Assembly: GCA_020310875.1 (NCBI GenBank)
Contig: CM035420.1
Span: 184,251,380-184,315,379, forward strand
Length of the DNA stretch: 64,000 nt
Direction of reading: 5' to 3'
DNA from: Ceratopteris richardii
Lineage: Eukaryota; Streptophyta; Polypodiopsida; Polypodiales; Pteridaceae
Shown here: piece by piece, positions 34,439 to 46,261 of the stretch
Position numbering within the stretch: position 1 is the stretch's first letter
Layout of the letters: each line of letters starts with the position of its first letter
Program-made: the position numbers and the translations under genes
Notes under the pieces: model-generated
Databases searched by the model: none
Seen by the model: only the letters and a program-made list of their open reading frames with translations
What the model was told of the DNA's origin: nothing

Positions 34439-34456
34439 TTCCCCGTCAATGGCGCC
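34439..34456 (-). promoter_or_regulatory. Primer-binding site (Asp tRNA type)
   Basis: On the minus strand TGGCGCCATTGACGGGG follows the LTR end by a few bases. It resembles the TGGCGCCGTTGCCGGGGA site typical of plant Tat/Athila gypsy elements. Confidence 0.75.
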
Positions 34457-34462
34457 AAAAAC

Positions 34463-35337
34463 GTACCTAAGTTAGGAAGACTTAAGGACTTGTGCCAAAG
34501 AGACTAAACCTCATTTGGCACACAAGTGCGTATAGTGGGAAATTGACACACGCTCACTTGTCAATCCGATCAAACGACCTAACCAAGTGTATGAGGACAT
34601 GTGCTCACATGATGGGAAATGAAGTGGTTCAGCTTATATGCATGAGAAATGACTAATCCACCTCTCAAGCTCACTGAAATACTGAAAGTGTCTGCCACGA
34701 TACCACTTACAGCAGTTTTCAATAAATCGAGGATTTCTCCCAGCTCCGAACTCCGAATATAGTCAATAGCGGACTCGTTTCGAAGCTCTCGATGAGACAC
34801 GTCTACTAGACCACTCGATTCTGACAACCGTCCTTCAAGTTATGACCAAAATAGTGAGTAGTGGGAAACACCCATACTCACTCCACAACTTCTACAAGCT
34901 CGTACACACACTACAGTAGCTCAAAAACAATGGGGAGGGGTAGACAAGAGTCCTACACACACATTCCAAGCATTACACACACATAGAAGATCAAAGAGAA
35001 GATGGAAATCTGCAAGAAAGAAGCAATTTCAAAAATCAGGAGCTCTCCTTCTTCACAATGGCAAAAATTCCCCACAAAGAGTTACAAAGTGACTTATATA
35101 CATGTGCCCTAAATTTGGTCCTTTCACACAAGAGACCGGCACTTTATTACTAAAAAAGTGAATTTCCTACTAATTTACAAGGAATATTTTACAACAAGTT
35201 GGGATTATGCAACTAGAGGACTCCTCTAGTGCATTTACATGGCTTGAGGGGATTTCTTAAGACTTTGAAGAAGAAAAATGTGCCCATTAATTTGAAAATT
35301 TTGGGGCTCCTCTTTTGTGCTTCTTTGCTCTGCAACA
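34463..35337 (-). repeat. 5' LTR of the 23517-35337 element
   Basis: Pairs with 23517-24393. It is followed by the AAGAC duplication. The low-coordinate edge is uncertain by a few bases, because the two LTR copies differ at their last bases. Confidence 0.85.
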
Positions 35338-35800
35338 AAGACCCAGTTTTCTTAGTAGAAAAAAAGAAGATAACTTATAGAATCTGCATTGATTATAGAG
35401 CCTTTGACAAGATCACAATAAAGAATAGATATCATATTCCTTGAATAGATGATCTCTTAGAGAAATTATGAGTAGCTCATGTCTTTAGTAAAATTGATCT
35501 TAAATCGGGTTACCATCAGATACGTATGATGCATAGTGATATTTTTAAGACTGTGTTTAGAATTCAAACTGGCCGTTATGAGTTTATGGTAATGCCTTTG
35601 GACTTACCAATGCTCTTGCTACATTTGCATGAAGAGCTACTTCGATGATATAATTTTCTATAGTAAGGATGATAGGGAGCACGAGAAGCATCTTAAAATA
35701 GTTTTTCATTTGCTACGAGAGAACACACTTTACGCTAATCCTGAAAAGAGCTACTTCTTTCAATGTAAGTTAAAATATATAGGAAATATTATTTCAAGTG
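35338..35800 (+). mobile_element. Ty3/gypsy RT fossil (Gypsy-2, right part)
   Basis: Plus strand. RT-like motifs RICIDYRAFDKITIKNRY (about 35.38-35.44 kb), [12 protein letters not shown] (about 35.5 kb) and a [17 protein letters not shown]-type stretch (about 35.64-35.70 kb). It continues the remnant at 22501-23516, from which it is separated by the LTR element with its AAGAC duplication. It ends against LINE sequence near 35800. Broken, with several breaks. Confidence 0.8.
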
Positions 35801-38800
35801 TTCCATCCAGAATAGCCCACCAGAGAAATTGCATTCGTGTTTTTGAAAATTAATGTGGCCCAAGAGGAATCTCTGTTGCACCAAGCCTTAATCATCCACT
35901 TTGCCGCAAGGTTATTGTCCATGCTGCCAATGTCCATAATACCCAGATCTCCACTCTCCTTTCAGCTAGTGCATATGGACCATTTGATTTTAGGCACTCC
36001 CCTCCTATTATGGTCCCCAGTCCAGAGAAAGTTCCTACAAGTACTTTCCAATTTGGCTAATTCTTGATCTTTTGGTGTCCAGCAAGAGAGAAAGTATATG
36101 ATTGAGGATATGAGGAACGTGTTGATCACCATGGCCCGGCCATCAAGATTAATTTGCAAACCCCTCCAATAGTTAAGTTTATTATTAAGTCTGGCAAGAG
36201 CCCAAGCCCACCTTTGTTCTAGAGTAACACCGAATCCCATGGGGATACCAAGAATGCAAATGACCTGACCCGATTGAATACTTTGGCATCCCTGCACAAT
36301 GAGGAGATTGGGTTGATTCCCTTCGATAGCCCTGAACACAGTCTTGGAATGGTTAATTCTGGACCCAGATCCTCATAAAAAGTGTCGAGGCACCACCAAA
36401 AGGTTTCCAAGCTGGTATCATCATTGTGAACAAAGGCATTTGTGTCATTCGCAAATAGCCTCATGGTCATTTTCCTAGAGTTATGTGGCAAAGTGATGCC
36501 TCTTATGCGACCAAGCTCCATCTGTCGCTCCACAAGTTAGCTAAGTCCTTCCGTGGTGATGGTGAAGAGCAATCGGGCCAATGGGCAACCTTGCCTGATG
36601 GATGGTTTCAGTTTGATTGCCTTTGACATTGACTTTGGTCGAAGCATTACCAAGGAGAGGGGAGGTCATCTTGAGGAATCTCTGACTACACCCGAGGTCT
36701 TTCAACGATTGTAAAATATAGTCACATTCCAATATGTCGTAGGCTTTGTCAAAGTCAATCTTGAGGAAGACAATGTCCTTATTGGATTCTTTGGTGAAGT
36801 CTAGAACTTCCTAGATATCAATGATGGATTCCAATATTGACCTTCCCTTAATGAAGCCTTTTTGGTCTTTGCTAAGCCATTGGTCTAAATGGTAGGATAT
36901 CCTGTTGGCAATGACTTTAGCAAGAATCTTATATCTAGTTTGAAGCATTGTGATAGGTCTCCAGTTCTCAATTCCGTTCCTCTCCCAATTTTTATGAATA
37001 AGTTTGATGATGATGTTGTTGAGACAAACAGGAAGGGCACCAAACTCGAGTGCCTCAAGCCAAACAAGGCACAAGGGGGTGGCCACCACATATTTGAATG
37101 ATTTAAAGAACTCATTAGTGAGCCCATCAGGCCTTGAGCTCTTGCCGTTCGGAAGCGAATCAATAAATTAAAGGATCTCTTGTTCGGTAATGGTGGCATC
37201 AAGCAGATCACTCGTTTCATGGGATTCTATGCAAGGAAGTCCGAGAGATGGTGGCCATGCAATCTTGTCTATGGGGGGAGAGGGGACAAGCACCACCCAA
37301 GAAACTCGTGAAGTGTGCTTCTATAATGCCAATGTTCTCTTCCTCTATCTTACATTCCACCCCATTCTTGTCAAGCAGTAGCGGGATCTCATCTCTAATT
37401 TTTTTTCTTTTGAGAATATTGCACATCTCTTTGGAAGGTCTATCTGGCTTACAAGCCCACCATTCCTTAAACTAAATTTGAAGATTTTTCCTTTTGATCT
37501 CCTCCTCGTATCTTAATCTTCCTCTAATGTTTTGGAGTCCCTTCTGAGATTGAATCTTCCCTTTATTAAGTTCTTCTTCGAGTCTCCGGAGCCAGTGGTA
37601 TAGGTTTTCTCTACGTCTTCGACAGATGGTTTTGAGAACCTTCATGGTCCTAATCAAGATCTAATGAGACTTTTCCACCGCGTTTCTCCAACACTTAGTT
37701 GGAGAGGTGCAGACGAGGAAGGCCTCAAGCCAAGCGTTAGTGATTTCTTGCTGGATAGAGGGGAGTGAGAAGAAAAACGGACTGGCATGAAACCAAGGTG
37801 CCTTGGGACTTTTAGATAGAGGGGGGAAGGTGAGCACCATTGGGTAATGGTCTGAGATGGTGAGGTCGATTTGTTGCGTTAGGGTGGGAGGGCCCCATTG
37901 ATGGATGAGATTCTGCGAAATGTAGCATTTGTTGAGTCTCGCTTTCCTCAAGTCCTCGCCCAATTGAAGATTGGACCAAGAAAAACCATTCGAGTCCTTG
38001 ACTTTGACCAGATCCAAAAACAATTTGGTTTGGTCCCATGTGTCTTTCTTCTAGCCATCAATGATGCATCCCTTGTTGTTCCACCTATTAGAGGGTTCTT
38101 CCACCATATTAAAGTCACCACAAATCATGACATTATGAGAAAACAAGTCCAAGGAGGACCAAGTATCGATCCTCGCAACATCCTCATTTGGAGCATACAT
38201 AGAGATCAGGGAGAATTGAAAGGGGGTGCTGAATGTAACTGCCATCTATATTTCTATCTTCGCTGGTGTAGTCAAGCTTATTAGCCCAGAAGTGATTGAT
38301 ACCAATGGCAGTTCCACCAGAACCACGTTGATGGGTTGTGGAAAACCACACATGGGACTGAGAGACGCCCTTAAGTCTTTTTTGAAGGTCTTCTCCTTCA
38401 ATTTTAATCTCCTAAAGACAAATGAAATCCGGGTTTAAGCTTATGTCATGGAGCCATTGACCAATAATGGTGGCTCTTGTCAGGTTAGTTATCCCCCTAG
38501 TGTTTAGTGAAGTGATGATCATTTTCTTGCATTTCCCTCATTCCCAGGGTGGGACTTCTCTTTTTTCCTCTTGGAGTCTTCTTTCTTTCTTGAGGGGGGG
38601 TGGTCCCGACCATGCACCTTCGGTTTAAGGGGATTTTTCTGGGGCATACCTGCCAACTGTTTCCCCTTGCGGGAGGCCTCCTGTGGGGGAGATGGAGAGG
38701 TCGTGTCTAGTATTGTGTTCCAATGTTGGAACTTTCACTGTCCATATTGTTCTCATTACTTGTGGTGAATCATCTTCTTTGCTAGTTATGTAGTCCTCTT

Positions 38801-39210
38801 GATTGACCTCATTAGAGGGTGGCCACTCCAAGGGTAACTTACTTGTGTCTGCAAAGTCTCGGATCCCTCCCACATAATCCAGCTCATTAACCTCCTTCTC
38901 GAGGTTGCAATATAAGTTATTGAGTGACTTTGGTAGATTTTTATAAGTGATCTCCTGAGCCCAAGATTCCCCTTCACCCAAGTCGACAATAATTTGCGAG
39001 GGAAGAGGCCTGCTAAGGTCTGCTTCCACACACATTTGAGGTGAATGGCCTCTCAGGTTAAGTTTCTACGTGAACTGCTTTACTTCATTATTGTAAATGA
39101 CATATGAATAGAACTCAATGTGGGCTTATAAAACCCACGTGTTTGACTTGGTTTCAGTACTCACATAATATTTTTGCGGTCAGTTTTGGAAAGTTCAATC
39201 ATTTAGATCT
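35801..39210 (-). mobile_element. L1-type LINE with endonuclease and RT (LINE-2)
   Basis: On the minus strand: 5' region (39.05-39.21 kb) shared with LINE-1; the second half of ORF1 (38.59-39.04 kb, CVEADLSRPLPSQIIVD); AP-type endonuclease starting with Met at 38522 (TSLNTRGI, NPDFICL, SGGTAIGI, MYAPNED, MICGDFNMV, and TISDHYPMVLTF near 37.84 kb); RT (about 36.2-37.3 kb) with IKLIHKNWERNGIENWRPI, DQKGFIKGRSI, KIDFDKAYDILE and FANDTN where FADDT is usual; then the thumb with CRNFLWTGDHNRRG. The DUF4283 half of ORF1 is missing, and the 3' end with zf-RVT and poly(A) is cut at 35801. Stops and frame changes are present, and the FAND change removes one catalytic Asp of RT. Confidence 0.85.
37680..38522 (-). 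pseudogene. LINE-2 endonuclease region
   Basis: The exonuclease/endonuclease/phosphatase fold that nicks target DNA for L1 elements. The order of motifs (TRG, ICL-E, GG-AI, MYAP, GDFN, SDH) is complete from 38522 down to about 37840, but frame changes and stops interrupt it (for example a stop where Gln-Glu is expected after NPDFICL). It is followed by a helical linker into RT. Confidence 0.75.
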
Positions 39211-39971
39211 ACTCTGTCTTCATATTAGGTTATCATTGAGATCTACTTTCTCTTCATATAAGGTTATCACTACATTTATGATGATCTATAGTTCAACCTT
39301 TGAACAATCTTAAGGTTCTTAGTTAACGAATATGATGAAACTATTCGGGTACAAAGTCAATTAAATATTGATGTCGTTTAACTTTTGTGGAAAGAGTTAA
39401 ATATTGATGTCGTTTAACTTTTTCTGGAAAGAGTTCTCAACTTTAATATATCATGATCTTCACCTTTGAACAAAAGAAACATGCAAGACATATTTTTCCT
39501 ATAAGAATAAAAATGGAATGTAGAGCATCACCCATTCATGAGTCACTACATAGGTAATTCAGCTTATCCTTTGTCTATATTTGATTGAATTATTAGTCAA
39601 GTTGGGTGTGAAAGGGATGATAACAGTGCATTGCCATTGTGCTCACTTAGTAATGTTTTTCTTGGGTTGGTTGGTAGGCATGTCAAGACAATGCTCCTCA
39701 TTTTGCTTGGTCTAATGGTTCAATCAATTTACTTTTGATACCCATCGACCATTTGTTTAGATCAAACACAAATATGGAATTCTTTGTATAATAGAGAAGT
39801 ATTCTAATAAAAGCTTTTACATTTTGATGTTCTGTTCTTTTCTCTTTGTTTTTTCATGTCCCCTTTGTTTTTTGATGTTCTCTTATTGTTTGAATTGCAA
39901 GAAGACAATAAATTTGATGTTCTGTTGTTTTCTCTTTGTTTTTTCGATGTTCTGTTGTTTTGATGTTCTGT
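39211..39971. other. No gene; short tandem repeats
   Basis: A 36-base tandem pair (TTAAATATTGATGTCGTTTAAC...) lies near 39360-39430. T-rich repeats of GATGTTCTGTTGTTTT lie near 39820-39970. No protein motif. Confidence 0.5.
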
Positions 39972-40390
39972 TTTTTTTTATATATAAAGGAAGTTCGGCA
40001 TTAGCCTACTCTCCCGGACTTGAATTAAATAAAGAAAAGTACAAGAGAAGGGGACTAGTGCCAACGGGACCCCCCAAATCCCACAAAGCAGGGGAGCTTC
40101 TACAGAGCTTAGATGGCATTACAAAGAAGGTTAATCAGCCTCTCATCACCCTCATGTGGGGCCCACTTGGGTTTAAGCTTGTTATGGATCAAAAGGAGTA
40201 CTTGATGATGTCTGAAGGGGGGGGATTTCTTATAGTTAACAATCCTTTTGCCAAGGAGGAACAACGATTTCTCAATTGACCACTCTTTGGAGGAGTCACC
40301 GAAGTTGAAAGCACATCTTTCTCACCAGATTTTCCATAGTACCTCCCCTCTGATGGCGTTCCAGAGAGTTGGAGAGCAGCCAATCGCTTT
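39972..40390 (-). mobile_element. LINE 3' end, strongly 5'-truncated (LINE-4)
   Basis: On the minus strand the sequence matches the 3' UTR of LINE-3 (20.97-21.37 kb) and ends in a run of A (T at about 39972-39979 on the plus strand). Only about 420 bases of 3' sequence are present. Its other end abuts a repeat LTR at about 40391. Confidence 0.75.
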
Positions 40391-41957
40391 CCTATTAGGG
40401 TAGAAACCCTAATTTTGGTACTTAGTCATTTTTGGCATAAAATTTGGGTAAAACTTTTATGATCCTATCTAGAAGAGCTTGATGAGAAATTTTTAATGGT
40501 ATATGACATGCAGTCATCAGAGATCAGATTTGGGAGAAAACCATAACCCTAATTTTTTGCTAATTTAGGGTTTTTACCTCATTTAAGAGCACTCAGCTTA
40601 TAGGTCATAAAAATATCATCAAGTCATTTATCAGGTGATCAAAAGGTCTAAAAGAAATTGATCAAAAGGTGTTTTTAGCAATAGCTAAAAGCTACAATAA
40701 AATAAGGGAAAAATTAACGATCCAGAATTAAAAAACTACGATAGCTTTATTGTTTATGATAACTTGATTTTTAGCTAGAGTTTTTGCAAGAGGTTCAAGG
40801 CTATATAAGAGAACGTTGAGGTCACTTTTTGAGAGTCCTCAACCATCATTAAGCTGATTTTTGGAGGTAGTCTTGTTGATGCACACATGGGACAGCCATG
40901 GTGCACATATGGAGCAACTATGGAGCAACCTTGAAGAAGATGAGCAGCCATGGAGTTCTTCTTGGAGAAGAGTTTGCTCACACTCTTGTTGATGGAGAAG
41001 ACTTACTCATCAGCAGATTGATGGTGTGGATCATCCATCTACATGATGTATTTGGAGATCGTCTTCTATGTGAAGATTATGGAGTACTTCAAAGACATTG
41101 GATGGAGCTTAACATAAGATTGCATCTTATGTTAACTATTCAGGTACATATTCTCTTTATGCACATAGGTACTACTTGGAGCTTATGGAGGTGGTGGCAT
41201 CCATATCTGGAGGAGTCCTATTTGGCATACATGGAGGTAGTGGCATCCATAAAGGAGAATCTCTTTATGCACACAAGTACTACTTGGAGCTTATGGAGGC
41301 GGTGGCATCCATATCTGGAGGAGTCCTATTTGGCATACATGGAGGCAGTGGCATCCATAAAGGAGAATTCGTACATGCATGCTACATGCATTATATGAGA
41401 TGTTAGAGAAGGTGTTTCCACATGAGTATGAGGATTTCTGTCAGCAACATGTTAGCATTCTATGCTAATTCCATAAGTATGTGATCTATCACACACACAC
41501 ATCTGATTTAGGGTCTTCCATAGCTTAAATTCAAATTAGGGTTTGTTGAATATCAGTTTCAAACTCATCTTTCCTCTTTCAGTCACTCATATTCACTCTT
41601 CTACAACCTATCAGGTCCTAGACCTCATACATATTCAGATTTCTGTCCCTACATCTGAATTATTCTTGTAATTTTTGTACATACACTCTTCCATCTATTT
41701 CTGTTCACATAGAGTGGCTGAGATTTTGACTCCGACATTGTAAATTGACATTTGTGTATATGATGGTGTGAATAAGCAGTGCCTTACGTAACACTTTGAA
41801 CATGTTGTCTGATCTCTCTCTATCTTTGTCTCATCATTGTATGATTAAGTGTTGTATGTTCATGTTTGTCAATATTGGAAGATACTAGAATCTATGTTAT
41901 AGATCCTGGACCTGTGGACCTGTGGAATTTAGTTATGGTCCTACCTAATTTCCAACA
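40391..41957 (+). repeat. Left LTR, long form
   Basis: Contains about 630 bases (about 40.44-41.07 kb) absent from the right LTR, and two tandem copies of a 108-base unit (41153-41260 and 41261-41368), of which the right LTR has one. Confidence 0.75.
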
Positions 41958-43864
41958 TTTGGTATCAAAGCTCCCAGGCTCCCAGATTTCCAAACTACCA
42001 ACATTTGATTTGAGAATAGCTTCCAACATTTGACATATGACATACACACTTAATTTTGATGAGTAGAGATTTGAGAATTAGACAATTCAGTCACATGTTT
42101 ATTTATCATTGTGGAGTATGAAGTTGATGATCCATTAGCATCCAAATACTTTACAAGAAGTATTGCATGAAGACCAAGACTTGATGAAGAGAAGGCTACT
42201 TCAAATTCAAGGAAAAACAATGGTTTGGAGAAGATGAAGGAACCACATCAACATCAAATCACAAGTATTAGTTTCCACTATCAGATTGTCATTTGCAGGT
42301 CATATATTAGAAGAGCAGTTATGAAGAGATTTGAAGGATTCAATAAGTGCTTTTAAACACTTTCATTACTTTGAAAGTTAAAGCATGAGCTACATCAAAA
42401 CAGATATCTAGAGGTTGTTCTTGACAGTTTTGATAGAAGATCTCTTTTATGGCAAGAAAGCTCATCTAAGAAGACAAATTTGGAGATTTGATCAGTTTTG
42501 TTTTCAGCCAACACAAGGTTGGAAGTTTTTTTTATTAGATTTTGTACCTAGAGAGGTAATTTAGCGTTCAGCCAACTCAAGGAAAAGGTTGGTCAATTCA
42601 GTTATATCAGTCAAATTTGAAGCATACTATTGATTCAGCATATGAGGAGATGGTAGAAGAAAGATGCAGAAGAAGAAGGTCCAACAATTGCAAAGGGAAA
42701 GTAAGACTTCCTTTTTTCTCTTATATTTTCCATATACTTTTCTTACTTTTATCCTCTACATCCAAAGACAAGTCTATGAGAACATCTTGTGTAAAGAAGA
42801 TAGTTTAAAGAAGAAGCAGTTTCTTGTTTTGCAATATACTTGGTCATGTTTTAGTAGGTTTTGACAAAGAATTACATTGAGAGAAAGAAAAGCAGCAGAT
42901 ATCTAAGACAACTTATATGTTTTGACTCATATGTGTATGAGTTATGTATAAGTTGAAGATTTTGAGCAACCAGCTTATATGTTTCCTCAAAGAATTCTTG
43001 GACTGTCAATTCAGAGCCACTTGGTATATGACAAGTTGCAGAGATGTATATTTCTTCTTCACCTAACTCTTGAGGTAAAAGAGTATTTGTAGCAGATGTT
43101 GGAGACTTGGAGTGAGGTTTTTTGTTTGGAAAAGTTACCTCATATTCAAAATATGCAGTATACTCAAAAAATTCAGAGTTTTTTTTAGGATTAAAATTCA
43201 AAAAAATTTTAGTATTTTTAGAAAATTCAAAAATTTTAGTATTTTCAAGAAAATTCAAAAAAACCAGTATTTTCATAAAAATTTAGATCTAAGTAGCAAA
43301 TCAAAGATTTCAGTCATGAAGGTTTGATGAGAGCAGATTCTACATAGGTATTTTGTTTGAGAGATCTATGATCTTGTATGATCTTGATAGATCTTGTGTG
43401 ATCTAGAACGATCTTGAGTATTTTTGAGTCAGATGTCTATCCTTTGTTTGTAAAGTTCTTAGCATTGGAAGAAGTAAGTCAAAGATTCAGATTCTATCAT
43501 ATTAGTATTGCAGAGAAATAGAAGAAGATAGTTGTTATGCTGCAGAAGATTATGAATCCTAAAGTGCTTTCAGCAAAGGTTTTGTTATGATGTAATAGGA
43601 TCAGCTAACCTTATTCTAGATTATGGGAAGCTGAGGAATGACAGTGAAAGCTATTGGCAAGTGCACTGGTAATAGAAAGTGTTCAGATTATTTGTTTCAG
43701 ACACATGTATTAATGTTATGAAAGCGATACTAAAGCACTAAAGATCAGATTTATTGAAAGAAGGAAGATGTTCCAGATTTCATAAAGTCTGATATACTTT
43801 GAAGAATTTTGGATATTAGTGTTAAATCATCCAGGGGGTGATGAAACATGAAGACTTATTTTTG

Positions 43865-44480
43865 TTAGGGGAGCACTAGATTGTGCCCTCTGACTACACT
43901 AGACAAGATTTTGAAATTACAATTTTGATTACAAGATCACCCACATAGGGAAAACAATACTAGAATATATAACTAATACAAGACATCCCACAACCTAAGA
44001 CCGTTAGGTATGGAAAACTGGACTAAAGATGATACAGGAGATCTCACAACTTGGGATCATAAGTATGGAACAAGATATTTGGATTACAAGAACTCCCTTC
44101 TGGGAGATGAACTAGATACAAGAAATAACTCAATGAGATCTTGTACTTCGAGACTACAAGACGACAAGATTGGATGTCTAGGATACAAGACTAGACAAGA
44201 CTGGAACACGGAACAAGACAAGAACAGGAACTAGAACTTGGAGAGTACTTACTTGGCAGCCAACACTCCTTGAGATCCCAAGACTGGTATCCACAAAACT
44301 GATTATGAATGTGGCCAACCCCTCCTTATATAGTTTTTCCAAGGGCGATTACGAGTTGATGATGTCATCGATGATGTCATCAACTAGAAACAAGACCTCC
44401 GAGTGTCAGAATTGAGCACATAGACAGTCGATCTTGGGGTTTTGGCATGTTCTTGACGCAATGGAAGCATTAGTTTGTCC
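43865..44480 (-). repeat. Possible solo LTR inside the LARD-like element
   Basis: A stretch of different base use, rich in ACAAGA words. On the minus strand it has a clear TATA box (AAAAACTATATAAGG near 44.33 kb) and ends in CCCCTAACA at 43865. The outer edge and a target duplication were not resolved. Confidence 0.35.
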
Positions 44481-45392
44481 AAAATCTTAACCAAACATGA
44501 GCTATTGGAAATTCACATGGAATCTAAGATTTAAGATGGTTTTCTTTGTGTCCATGATAATTTTCAGCCATATGTGAAAGAATGCAGAATCATACCTACA
44601 GGTTTTCCTATATTTCCTTTGTCAGTTTCTCTTTATGCTAGCTTTTGAAGAAGAAGGAAGAAGGAGAATGTCTGGAGAAAGTTCATGTTAGGTGTTCCTG
44701 TTCGGGAGAAAGTTTCATAGTTCTATTGCAGAGAAGCTTGGTATTTCAAAGAGGTATGTTACTTATGAGGTGCGCACACATATATGATCATACCAAACTT
44801 TGAAGGAAAGAGGTATGACAGACTTACAGATAGAACAAGGACGAAGACAAGATGACATCATAGATATAAAACTTTGGTGAGACTCATGAGAGTTGAGTAC
44901 AATCAGAGATGAACCAGCTAGTGTTCATAATACACTAAGTTGTGAGTTGTTACTCACAAGTCCCAGGATTCAATTTGTAATTATGTTTAGTGTTCACATG
45001 ACACAGTAGAAGTACATTGAGAAACCTTTCTTAAGGTAAATGCAAATTTTTGGATCCTAGAGTATGCTTACAGATTTGAGAAGACTTATTTCACGAAATA
45101 GCAAATTCAGAGTCAATTCATGCTACATTTGTAGTCCAACAGTGATTGCTTGATGTATGCTAATACTATTGGATATCTAGCTTGCATATTTTCTCAGGTA
45201 TTATGGTTCATATTCAGCAAATTCAGATTTTTTGAAGTTTGAAGAAGTTCGAATTCAGTTTTGAAGAAGACTTTTGAAGATAAAGTTTGAAGGTCAATTC
45301 TGAAGGACAAGATCGAAGCTTATGTCAGTTTGAATATGAATGAAGTTGGATATCTAGTTCAGTTTGTACCAATATGACATTGCAGGGGGGAT

Positions 45393-46261
45393 TGTTGGAA
45401 ATCAATGTCACATCAGTCCAAAATCCTATTAGGGCAAAACCCTAATTTTGGTACTTAGTTATTTTTGTCACAAAAACCCCAATGTCTTTGAGTACTTCAA
45501 AGACATTGGATGGAGCTTAACATAAGATTGCATCTTATGTTAACTATTCAGGTACATATTCTCTTTATGCACATAGGTACTACTTGGAGCTTATGGAGGC
45601 GGTGGCATCCATATCTGGAGGAGTTCTATTTGGCATACATGGAGGCAATGGCATCCATAAAGGAGAATCAGTACATGCATGCTACATGTATCAGATGAGA
45701 TATTAGAGAAGGTGTTTCCACATGAGTATGAGGATTTCTATTAGCAACATGTCAGCATTCTATGTTGATTCCATAAGTAAGTGATCTATCACACACACAT
45801 CTGATTTAGGGTCTTCCATAGCATAAATTCAAATTAGGGTTTGTTGAATATCAGTTTCAAACTTAACTTTCCTCTTTCAATCACTCATATTCACTCTTCT
45901 ACAACCTATCAGGTCCTACACCTCATACATATTCAGATTTATGTCCCTACATTTGAATATTCTTTAAATTTTGTACATACACTCTTCCATCTATTTCTCT
46001 TCACATAGAGTGGTTGAGATTTTGATTCCCATATTGTAAATTGACATTTGTATATATGATGGTGTGAGTAAGCAGTGGCTTACGTAACACTTTGAACATG
46101 TTGCCTAATTTCTCTCTATCTTTGTCTCATCATTGTATGATTAAGTGTTGTATGTTCATGTTTGACAATATTGGAAGATATTGGAATCTATGTTCTAGAT
46201 CTTGGATCTGTGGACCTGTGGACCTGTGGAATTTAGTTATGGGCCTAGCTAATTTCCAACA
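45393..46261 (+). repeat. Right LTR, short form
   Basis: 869 bases, TGTTGGAAATCA...TTTCCAACA, directly after the polypurine tract. Confidence 0.8.

Larger units (their letters stand above)
23517..35337 (-). mobile_element. LTR element with coiled-coil reading region and no recognised pol (Tat/Athila-type primer site)
   Basis: Direct LTRs of about 877 and 875 bases (23517-24393 and 34463-35337), roughly 98% identical by eye, flanked by the 5-bp duplication AAGAC (23512-23516 and 35338-35342). The element reads on the minus strand: primer site for Asp tRNA just inside the right LTR, a leader of about 1.6 kb holding the 23-base-period array, a long reading region (32.85 down to 25.09 kb, excluding the inserted copia), and a polypurine tract at 24394-24408 before the left LTR. 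No protease, RT, RNase H or integrase motif was seen, so it looks non-autonomous, of the TR-GAG or LARD kind. It is about 6.7 kb without the insertion. The reading region has a few breaks. Confidence 0.8.
40391..46261 (+). mobile_element. LTR element without recognised coding region (LARD-like)
   Basis: Left LTR about 40391-41957, right LTR 45393-46261, both ending AATTTCCAACA. A primer site with TGGTATCAAAGC (about 41960-41971; one base off the Met-tRNA type) follows the left LTR, and a polypurine tract GCAGGGGGGA (45382-45391) precedes the right LTR. The 3.4-kb interior shows no Gag or Pol motif, so it is a large retrotransposon derivative or a much decayed element. The left LTR lacks its first 30 or so bases, where LINE-4 abuts. 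No target duplication could be checked. Confidence 0.75.
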
